Below, piece after piece: positions 57,607 to 64,000 of a DNA stretch of 64,000 nt. Numbering within the stretch: the stretch's first letter is position 1; each line of letters starts with the position of its first letter. The notes under the pieces are model-generated. The model did no database searches. It was not told the DNA's origin and saw nothing but the letters and a program-made list of their open reading frames with translations. This DNA comes from Rhodovulum robiginosum (GTDB lineage Bacteria > Pseudomonadota > Alphaproteobacteria > Rhodobacterales > Rhodobacteraceae), in contig NZ_RWGU01000049.1 in the NCBI RefSeq assembly GCF_003944755.1, forward strand, positions 280,571-344,570, written 5' to 3'. The position numbers and the translations under genes are program-made.

Positions 57607-58176
57607 TCAGACCCGTTCGATCAGGTTGGTATCGCGCAGCGCGAGTTCACGGTCGACGAAACCGCGTTCCTCCGACGACAGGCTCTGGTGGCGCGAATAC
57701 CGGGGTGCGGCCCGGTCGTTCAGGATCGGCGCGTCCCAGCCCGCGGTGGTGGCGAAGAACCGGCGTGCGCCCTCGGGGCCGAACTCGCGCAGGTAGCCTT
57801 GCACGACCACGTCGATATAGCTCAGCAGGATCGGGTGGCGCACGGTCGGTGCGGCCGCGTGGCTGTCGGGCACGGCGTAGATCTGCACATGCGGGCTGTG
57901 CGGGGCCTCGTGCAGGACGGCGTGGCTGACATCGTGGCGGTCATAGGCCCGCTCGCGGTGGTCGAGATCGGCCCAGTCGTGGCCGGGCACCGCGGCGATC
58001 AGCCCTTCGATCTCGGCCTCGGGGTCGGGGACGGCCGAGAGATAGGCCACCTCGCGCAGGGTCGTGTGCCGCCAGGCGCGCCGCCAGCCGCGCACCCGCG
58101 CCCGTGTGGCGCTGGGAAAGGCGTGGGTGGCGCGGTTCACGAGGCTGCCATAGCCGAAGAAGAACGGGTCCTGCAT
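57607..58176 (-). CDS. Gamma-glutamylcyclotransferase-like protein
   Basis: A 189-residue protein with the GGCT-like fold: the start FFFGYGSLVN is the substrate-binding loop, followed by ARVRGWRRAWRH and the GLIAAVPGHDWADLDHRERAYDRHDV region, which contains the candidate catalytic Glu. Related proteins act on gamma-glutamyl peptides or have unknown roles. The start at 58176 is chosen because FGYGSLVN must be near the N-terminus; the frame is open 26 codons further. It converges with gltX and is divergent from the gcv riboswitch. Confidence 0.8.
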   Translation of the reverse strand: MQDPFFFGYGSLVNRATHAFPSATRARVRGWRRAWRHTTLREVAYLSAVPDPEAEIEGLIAAVPGHDWADLDHRERAYDRHDVSHAVLHEAPHSPHVQIYAVPDSHAAAPTVRHPILLSYIDVVVQGYLREFGPEGARRFFATTAGWDAPILNDRAAPRYSRHQSLSSEERGFVDRELALRDTNLIERV

Positions 58177-58259
58177 AGGGTGTTTAGATGCCAGGGCGGC
58201 GGCCGAATGCAAGGCCTTGCCGGAAAACGACGCCTCATATATCACCTGCGCCATCCGCT

Positions 58260-58412
58260 ACGGGAGAATCCGGCCCCCGCGCCGGTGCCGAAGGAGCAAC
58301 CGCCCCGGTAAACTCTCAGGCCCCAGGACCGTGGCGGACAGACACTCTGGAGAGAGGCGCCTTTGCGCCCGCCGAAGGGATAGCGATCTCAGGCGAAGGG
58401 ACAGAGGGGGCA
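58260..58412 (+). ncRNA. Tandem glycine riboswitch
   Basis: Two glycine-aptamer-like cores in series upstream of gcvT. The first runs from CGGGAGA through GCCGAAGGAGCAACCG, AACTCTCAGG and GGACCG to ACTCTGGAGAG. The second begins directly after and contains GCCGAAGGGA, GATCTCAGG and AGGGACAGAGGGGG. These are the conserved blocks of cooperative glycine riboswitches that turn on glycine cleavage genes. The element ends about 68 nt before gcvT. No clear expression-platform terminator is visible. Confidence 0.92.
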
Positions 58413-58479
58413 TCGGGACGGGCGGCCATGACGGCGCCCGCGGCGATGCCGGAGGCCTGGCCGGCGGAAAAGGGGCGAG

Positions 58480-59610
58480 ATGTCGGAACTGGAGCGCACC
58501 GCGCTTTACGACCTTCACGTTGAGCTGGGCGCCAGGATGGTGCCCTTCGCAGGCTACGAGATGCCGGTGCAATACGCGCCCGGCGTGTTGAAGGAGCATC
58601 TGCATTGCCGCGCCGCGGCGGGGCTTTTCGATGTCAGCCACATGGGGCAGGTGGTGCTGCGCCCGCGGTCGGGCGCGGCCGGCGAGGCGGCGCGCGCGCT
58701 GGAGTCGCTGGTGCCGGTGGATCTGCTGGGGCTGAAGCCGGGGCGGCAGCGCTATGCGATGTTCACCGACGACGCCGGCGGCGTTCTCGACGACCTGATG
58801 GTCGCGCGGCGGGACGGCGATCTGTTTCTCGTGGTCAACGCGGCCTGCAAGGCCGGGGACATCGCCCATCTGCGGGCGCATCTCTCGGACAGCTGCGAGG
58901 TCGTGGAACTGACCGACCGGGCGCTTCTGGCCGTGCAGGGGCCGGGGGCCGAGGCGGCGCTTGCGGCCCACGCGCCCGGCGTCGCGGCGATGCGGTTCAT
59001 GGATGCGGCCGCGTTCGACAGCGCGTTCGGGCCGCTTTGGGTGTCGCGCTCGGGCTATACCGGCGAGGACGGGTTCGAGTTGTCGGTGCCCGCGGCGGGG
59101 GCCGAGGCGTTGGCCCGCGCGATCCTGGCCGACCCGGCGGTCCGGCCGATCGGGCTGGGCGCGCGCGACAGCCTGCGGCTGGAGGCCGGGCTTTGCCTTT
59201 ACGGCGCCGATATCGACACCACCACCACACCCGTCGAGGCCGATCTGGGCTGGGCCATCGGCAAGGCGCGGCGCGCCGGCGGCGCGCGCGAGGGCGGGTT
59301 TCCGGGCGCCGCGCGTATCCTGAGGGAACTGGACGCGGGTCCGGCGCGCCGCCGGGTTGGCCTGCGGCCCGGCACGCGCGCCCCGATGCGGGCGGGCACG
59401 CCGCTCTTCGCCGCGCAAACCGGCGGCGCGCCGGTCGGCCAGGTTACCTCGGGGGCGTTCGGCCCCTCGGTCGGGGCGCCCGTTTCGATGGGCTATGTGC
59501 CGGTTGATCTGGCAGCGGAAGGCGTCACACTCTGGGGCGAGGTTCGCGGCAAGCGGCTGCCGGCCGAAGTTTCGGCCCTGCCGTTCCGGGCATCCACCTA
59601 CAAGCGTTGA
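58480..59610 (+). CDS. gcvT: Glycine cleavage system T protein (aminomethyltransferase)
   Basis: A 376-residue aminomethyltransferase that moves the aminomethyl methylene group from H protein to tetrahydrofolate. Family blocks are LHVELGARMVPFAGYEMPVQY, FDVSHMGQ, FTDDAGGVLDDLM, SRSGYTGEDGFELS and RDSLRLEAGLCLYG. The C-terminal barrel has GQVTSGAFGPSVGAPVSMGYV. It is the first gene of gcvTHP and is preceded by the glycine riboswitch, with 9 bp to gcvH. Confidence 0.95.
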   Translation: MSELERTALYDLHVELGARMVPFAGYEMPVQYAPGVLKEHLHCRAAAGLFDVSHMGQVVLRPRSGAAGEAARALESLVPVDLLGLKPGRQRYAMFTDDAGGVLDDLMVARRDGDLFLVVNAACKAGDIAHLRAHLSDSCEVVELTDRALLAVQGPGAEAALAAHAPGVAAMRFMDAAAFDSAFGPLWVSRSGYTGEDGFELSVPAAGAEALARAILADPAVRPIGLGARDSLRLEAGLCLYGADIDTTTTPVEADLGWAIGKARRAGGAREGGFPGAARILRELDAGPARRRVGLRPGTRAPMRAGTPLFAAQTGGAPVGQVTSGAFGPSVGAPVSMGYVPVDLAAEGVTLWGEVRGKRLPAEVSALPFRASTYKR

Positions 59611-59619
59611 GGGACAAGA

Positions 59620-59979
59620 ATGAAATTTACCGAAGAGCATGAATGGCTGCGCGTCGAGGGCGATCTGGTCGTTGTCGGCATCACCGAGCACGCGGCCGAG
59701 CAGCTGGGCGACATCGTGTTCGTCGAGCTGCCCGAGGAGGGCACCACGGTATCGAAAGACGACGAGATCGTCGTGATCGAAAGCGTCAAGGCGGCGTCGG
59801 ACATCCTGGCGCCGCTCGACGGCGAAATCGTCGAGGTGAACGAGGCGCTGCCCGACAATCCCGGCCGGGTGAACGAAGACCCGCTGGGCGAGGCGTGGTT
59901 CTTCAAGATGAAGGTCGAGGACATGAGCGCGCTCGACGATCTGATGGACGAGGCCGCCTACAAGGATTTCATCGGCTGA
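59620..59979 (+). CDS. gcvH: Glycine cleavage system H protein
   Basis: A 119-residue lipoyl carrier. The lipoylated lysine lies in [12 protein letters not shown] and the domain is otherwise a standard biotinyl/lipoyl sandwich beginning [14 protein letters not shown]. It shuttles the aminomethyl group between GcvP and GcvT and electrons to dihydrolipoamide dehydrogenase (not in this window). RBS is weak (GAGGG), consistent with coupling to gcvT. Confidence 0.96.
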   Translation: MKFTEEHEWLRVEGDLVVVGITEHAAEQLGDIVFVELPEEGTTVSKDDEIVVIESVKAASDILAPLDGEIVEVNEALPDNPGRVNEDPLGEAWFFKMKVEDMSALDDLMDEAAYKDFIG

Positions 59980-59992
59980 TTCGGGGAGCCCC

Positions 59993-62842
59993 ATGCCGTA
60001 CACGCCCAGCAATTACCTGCCCTACGATTTCGCCAACCGGCGCCATATCGGCCCGTCTCCGGAGGAGATGGTCGAGATGCTGGATGTGCTCGGCCTCCGC
60101 ACCCTTGAGGGGCTGATCGACGAATGCGTGCCCAAGGGCATCCGACAGGCCGAGCCGCTGGACTTCGGCAAGCCGAAATCCGAGCGTGAGATGCTATGGT
60201 TCATGCGGCAGGTTGCCAAGCGCAACGAGGCCTATTCGACGCTGATCGGGCAGGGGTATTACGGCACCGTCACGCCGCCGGCGATCGTGCGCAACATCCT
60301 GGAAAACCCGGCCTGGTACACCGCCTACACGCCTTACCAGCCGGAAATCAGCCAGGGCCGGCTGGAGGCGTTGCTGAACTACCAGACCATGGTCAGCGAC
60401 CTGACGGGGCTGGAGATCGCCAACGCCTCGCTGCTGGACGAGGCCACGGCCTGCGCCGAGGCGATGACCATGGCGCAGAGGGTGGCGAAAACCAAGGCGG
60501 GGGCGGTCTTCGTCGACCGCGACTGCCACCCGCAGAACATCGCGGTGGTCCGCACCCGCGCCGCGCCCTTGGGCATCCAGGTGATCGTGGGCGACCCGTT
60601 CGAGGACCTCGAGCCCGAGAAGGTCTTTGCCGCGATCTTCCAGTATCCCGGAACCCACGGGCACATCCGCGATTTCACCGGCCCGATCGCCGCGCTGCAC
60701 GAGGCCAGGGCGCTTGGCATCGTGGTGGCCGACCCGATGGCGCTGGTCGTGCTGAAAGAGCCGGGCGCCATGGGCGCCGACATCGCCGTGGGCTCGACCC
60801 AGCGCTTCGGGGTGCCGATGGGCTATGGCGGGCCGCACGCCGCCTACATGGCCTGCCGCGATGCCTACAAGCGGGCGATGCCGGGCCGCATCGTGGGGGT
60901 GTCGGTCGATTCGCACGGGCACAAGGCCTACCGGCTGTCGCTGCAAACGCGCGAGCAGCATATCCGCCGCGAAAAGGCCACCTCGAACGTTTGCACCGCG
61001 CAGGCGCTGTTGGCGGTGATCGCCAGTTTCTACGCGGTCTTTCACGGCCCCAAGGGGCTGCGCGCCATCGCCCAGCGCATCCACCGCAAAACGGTGCGCA
61101 CCGCCCGCGGGCTGGAAGAGGCCGGGTTCAAGGTGGAACCCGCGCAGTTCTTCGACAGCTTCACCGTCGATGTGGGCCCGATGCAGGGGGTGATCTACAA
61201 CGCAGCCCTCGCCGCGCGGATCAACCTGCGCAAGATCGGCGCGACCCGGCTGGGCATCGCGCTGGACGAGACCACCCGGCCGGCGACGATCGAGGCGCTG
61301 TGGCAGGCCTTCGGCATCGAGAAGGAGGACACCGGCGGCGATGGGCAGTACCGATTCCCCGAGGGCACGGTGCGCACCTCCGACTATCTCACCCACCCGG
61401 TCTTTCACATGAACCGGGCCGAGACCGAAATGATGCGCTACATGCGGCGCCTCGCCGACCGCGACCTGGCGCTGGACCGCGCGATGATCCCGCTGGGGTC
61501 GTGCACGATGAAGCTGAACGCGGCGGTCGAGATGATGCCGATCACCTGGCCCGAATTCGCCAATATCCACCCGCTGGCGCCCGCCGACCAGGTGCAGGGC
61601 TATGCCGAGATGCTGGCCGACCTCTCTGCCAAGCTGTGCGAGATCACCGGATATGACGCAATGTCGATGCAGCCCAATTCGGGCGCGCAGGGCGAATACG
61701 CGGGTCTTCTGACCATCGCCGCCTATCACAAGGCGCGCGGACACGGGCACCGCAACATCTGCCTGATCCCGACCTCGGCGCATGGCACCAACCCGGCCTC
61801 GGCCCATATGGCGGGCATGAAGGTGGTGGTCGTGAAGGCCGCCGATAACGGCGATATCGACCTCGACGATTTCCGCGCCAAGGCCGAGGCGGCGGGCGCC
61901 AATCTGGCCGCCTGCATGATCACCTACCCCTCAACCCATGGCGTTTTCGAGGAAACCGTGGCCGAGGTCTGCGAGATCACCCATGCCCAGGGCGGGCAGG
62001 TCTATCTCGACGGGGCCAACCTCAACGCGCTGGTGGGGCTGGCCAAGCCCGGCGAGATCGGTGCCGATGTCAGTCACCTCAACCTGCACAAGACATTTTG
62101 CATTCCCCATGGGGGCGGCGGGCCCGGCATGGGGCCGATCGGCGTCAAGGCGCATCTCGCCCCCTACCTGCCCGCGGACCCGATGGCGGGCGAGGGGGGC
62201 GCTGTCAGCGGCGCGGCCTACGGCTCGGCCTCGATTCTGCCGATCTCGTGGGCCTATATCCTGCTGATGGGGGGCGCGGGGCTGACGCAGGCCACCAAGG
62301 TGGCGATTCTCAACGCCAACTACATCGCCCGCCGGCTGGAAGGCGCCTATGACGTGCTCTTCAAGGGTCAGCGGGGCCGGGTTGCGCATGAATGCATCAT
62401 CGACACCCGCCCCTTCGCCGAGAGCGCGGGCATCACCGTCGACGACATCGCCAAGCGGCTGGTCGATTGCGGCTTTCACGCGCCGACGATGAGCTGGCCG
62501 GTCGCGGGCACGCTGATGATCGAGCCCACCGAGAGTGAGACCAAGGCCGAGCTGGACCGGTTCATATCCGCGATGCTGGGCATCCGCGATGAAATCCGCG
62601 CCATCGAAGAGGGCCGGATGGACCGCGACAACAACCCGCTGAAAAACGCGCCGCACACGGTCGAGGACCTCGTGGCCGAGTGGGACCGCCCCTACAGCCG
62701 CGAAGAGGGGTGCTTTCCCGCCGGCGCGTTCCGCGTCGACAAGTACTGGCCGCCCGTGGGCCGGGTCGACAACGCCTTTGGCGACAGGCATCTGGTCTGC
62801 ACCTGCCCGCCGGTCGAGGCGCAGGCCGAGGCCGCGGAATAG
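59993..62842 (+). CDS. gcvP: Glycine dehydrogenase (decarboxylating), P protein
   Basis: A 949-residue single-chain PLP-dependent glycine decarboxylase (fused P1/P2 type). The N-terminal half has [10 protein letters not shown] and [21 protein letters not shown]; the C-terminal half has the PLP lysine in [18 protein letters not shown] and the SCTMKLNAA and [11 protein letters not shown] blocks. It completes gcvTHP with a 13-bp gap to gcvH. No terminator is evident after it; the following 248 bp (62843-63090) hold no gene that I recognise. Confidence 0.96.
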   Translation: MPYTPSNYLPYDFANRRHIGPSPEEMVEMLDVLGLRTLEGLIDECVPKGIRQAEPLDFGKPKSEREMLWFMRQVAKRNEAYSTLIGQGYYGTVTPPAIVRNILENPAWYTAYTPYQPEISQGRLEALLNYQTMVSDLTGLEIANASLLDEATACAEAMTMAQRVAKTKAGAVFVDRDCHPQNIAVVRTRAAPLGIQVIVGDPFEDLEPEKVFAAIFQYPGTHGHIRDFTGPIAALHEARALGIVVADPMALVVLKEPGAMGADIAVGSTQRFGVPMGYGGPHAAYMACRDAYKRAMPGRIVGVSVDSHGHKAYRLSLQTREQHIRREKATSNVCTAQALLAVIASFYAVFHGPKGLRAIAQRIHRKTVRTARGLEEAGFKVEPAQFFDSFTVDVGPMQGVIYNAALAARINLRKIGATRLGIALDETTRPATIEALWQAFGIEKEDTGGDGQYRFPEGTVRTSDYLTHPVFHMNRAETEMMRYMRRLADRDLALDRAMIPLGSCTMKLNAAVEMMPITWPEFANIHPLAPADQVQGYAEMLADLSAKLCEITGYDAMSMQPNSGAQGEYAGLLTIAAYHKARGHGHRNICLIPTSAHGTNPASAHMAGMKVVVVKAADNGDIDLDDFRAKAEAAGANLAACMITYPSTHGVFEETVAEVCEITHAQGGQVYLDGANLNALVGLAKPGEIGADVSHLNLHKTFCIPHGGGGPGMGPIGVKAHLAPYLPADPMAGEGGAVSGAAYGSASILPISWAYILLMGGAGLTQATKVAILNANYIARRLEGAYDVLFKGQRGRVAHECIIDTRPFAESAGITVDDIAKRLVDCGFHAPTMSWPVAGTLMIEPTESETKAELDRFISAMLGIRDEIRAIEEGRMDRDNNPLKNAPHTVEDLVAEWDRPYSREEGCFPAGAFRVDKYWPPVGRVDNAFGDRHLVCTCPPVEAQAEAAE

Positions 62843-63090
62843 GCGAAAAACTGTGCAGACATAAAGATTTCCCAAGGTTGGGGACTGACAAACTTCGGCA
62901 AGGCGCGCTAATGTCGCGCTGAACCGGCCGATGCGGCATTGTAAGTCATGGTCAGGCCGGGCAAAAAATGGCAGGCCTGAGCGGTGTGAGGGGGGCTTGG
63001 CGTTCGGTCGTCGGGTGCCCGGGAATAATGTCGTCCGTGGCGGGCCGGAGTCGCGGTCGCGCACAAAGCGGATCCAGTGAGGGATGAGAC

Positions 63091-64000
63091 ATGCAGAACA
63101 TTCAGGACTTGGTCAAACTCGTGGGCGGTGCTGCTGCCCTGGGCCTGGCCGTGGTGGTCATTACGGCCGATAACGACAGGCCCGCGCCGGCACCCGCCCC
63201 GGCCGAAGAGGTGACGGAAGAGACCGCGGCGGCCGAGGACGCCACCGTGGAACCGGCCGCGACCGAGGAGGTCGCCGCTGCCGAGACCACCGAAGACGCC
63301 GCTGCCGAAGCGCCGGCGACCGAGGAAGCCGCCGCAGCTGACGAGGCCGCTACGGACGAGGCCGCCGCCGAAGCCCCGGCCGCCGCCGAAGCCCCGGCCG
63401 CCGACGAAGCCGCTGCCGAAGAACCCGCTGCCGAGGAAGCTGGCGCTGAAGAACCCGCCGCCGAAGAGGTGACCGAGGACGCCGCCGCTGCGGAGGCCAC
63501 GGAAGAGGCCGCCACCGAAGAGGTGACCGAGGACGCCGCCGCCGAAGAAGCGACCGAGGAAGCCGCTGCCGAGGACGCCGCGGAAGAACCTGCCGCCGAA
63601 GCCCCGGCCACCGAGGAAGCTGCCGCCCCGGTCGAAGAGGCCACGGAAGAACCCGCCGCGGACGAGGCCGCCGAGCCGACCGGCGTCGATGCCGCGACCC
63701 TCGCCGAGCGCTACCGCGAGTTGGCGGACCAGTACGAGGCGCTCGCCGCCGAAGCCGCCTCGCTCGCCGGTGTCGCACCGACCGCCGAGGAAGCCGTCCC
63801 GGCCGAAGAGGTGACCGAGGAAGCCGCTGCCGAAGCGCCGGCCGCCGAGGAAGCCGCTGCTGAAGCGCCGGCCGCCGAGGAAGCCGCCGCTGAAGAGCCT
63901 GCTGCCGAGGAAGCCGCCGCTGAAGAGCCTGCTGCCGAGGAAGCCGCCGCTGAAGAGCCTGCTGCCGAGGAAGCCGCCGCTGAAGAGCCTGCTGCCGAGG
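63091..64000 (+). CDS. Repetitive Ala/Glu/Pro-rich membrane-anchored protein (3' partial)
   Basis: An open frame with no stop to the window edge (303 codons seen). It starts MQNIQDLVKLVGGAAALGLAVVVITADN: a short hydrophobic stretch (residues 12-25) that is a signal anchor rather than a cleavable signal. The rest is low-complexity: runs of EEAAAEAPA, EEVTEDAA and EEPAAEEA, very acidic, interrupted near residues 205-235 by a less repetitive helix (ATLAERYRELADQYEALAAEAASLAG). From 63871 the unit EEAAAEEPAA repeats exactly. Function unknown; resembles acidic, TonB-like or cell-envelope spacer regions. RBS GAGGGATG precedes the start. Confidence 0.75.
   Translation, partial: MQNIQDLVKLVGGAAALGLAVVVITADNDRPAPAPAPAEEVTEETAAAEDATVEPAATEEVAAAETTEDAAAEAPATEEAAAADEAATDEAAAEAPAAAEAPAADEAAAEEPAAEEAGAEEPAAEEVTEDAAAAEATEEAATEEVTEDAAAEEATEEAAAEDAAEEPAAEAPATEEAAAPVEEATEEPAADEAAEPTGVDAATLAERYRELADQYEALAAEAASLAGVAPTAEEAVPAEEVTEEAAAEAPAAEEAAAEAPAAEEAAAEEPAAEEAAAEEPAAEEAAAEEPAAEEAAAEEPAAE
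63871..64000 (+). repeat. 30-bp tandem repeat (in frame)
   Basis: Units of 30 bp at 63871, 63901, 63931, 63961 and a partial copy from 63991. The copies from 63901 on are identical; the 63871 copy differs by a single base. Each encodes ten residues (AAEEAAAEEP), so copy number changes keep the frame. The array runs beyond the window. Confidence 0.95.

Noticed and set aside
63871..64000. A CRISPR-like repeat array at the window end
   Set aside because: The 30-bp units are contiguous without spacers and keep a reading frame, so they are coding tandem repeats.

Overview
The window is high-GC and its gene content points to a marine-type alphaproteobacterium of the Rhodobacteraceae/Roseobacter group. 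The evidence is an mreBCD-mrdAB cluster followed by a hydroxyacid reductase, a MatR/TRAP/matAB malonate locus, a glycine-riboswitch-gcvTHP operon, a second glutamyl-tRNA synthetase and a KpsT/KpsE capsule exporter pair. The species assignment is inference. Coding density is very high, with many 4-base ATGA or GTGA overlaps.

Layout. 0-5.1 kb: a sugar-acid catabolic operon (IlvD/Edd dehydratase, cut by the window edge; DHDPS-family lyase; enolase-superfamily enzyme; UxaA/GarD dehydratase). 5.3-8.0 kb: a histidine phosphatase, then a rearrangement scar where the C-terminal pieces of a cytosine-deaminase-like amidohydrolase and of a polysaccharide deacetylase meet head to head, then an agmatinase-family gene. 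8.2-14.7 kb: malonate uptake and activation (MatR-like regulator, TTGTATACAA operator, three TRAP subunits, malonyl-CoA decarboxylase, malonyl-CoA synthetase). 14.9-25.5 kb, minus strand: a PEBP protein, an HPF/cold-shock fusion and a complete nine-gene N-ATPase operon (atpDCQRBEFAG) read in one direction. An FNR-type site lies upstream of the PEBP gene and a Ca2+-type P-ATPase lies just beyond. This block abuts the 3' end of a tRNA-Gln gene.

25.8-33.5 kb: tRNA-Gln, kdsA-kpsE-kpsT, nhaA, an ArsR regulator with a cysteine-rich permease, a UDG-family protein and an SseB-like protein. 33.7-40.4 kb: the rod-shape operon mreBCD-mrdAB-ghrA. 40.5-42.2 kb: leuA with a 28-codon leader peptide carrying five consecutive Leu codons and a strong hairpin, a probable leucine attenuator. 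42.4-46.0 kb: a short-chain dehydrogenase, an iron-sulfur photolyase and a sulfide:quinone-oxidoreductase-like flavoprotein. 46-49.8 kb: a degenerate gap, an exported protein with 18 exact-length MORN repeats, and nadE. 49.8-51.7 kb: divergent mntH/mntR around a palindromic MntR-type box.

51.8-58.2 kb: an NDH-2 fused to a cyclic-nucleotide-binding domain, a PfkB kinase, an exported metallo-beta-lactamase-fold protein, a minimal zincin, gltX and a gamma-glutamylcyclotransferase-like gene. 58.2-62.8 kb: a tandem glycine riboswitch and gcvTHP. 63.1-64.0 kb: the start of a highly repetitive Ala/Glu/Pro-rich protein that runs off the window.

No phage, insertion sequence, CRISPR array or integrase was recognised. 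The most rewarding items are the leuA leader, the FNR-box-headed N-ATPase island beside tRNA-Gln, the NDH-2-CNB fusion and the rearrangement scar.
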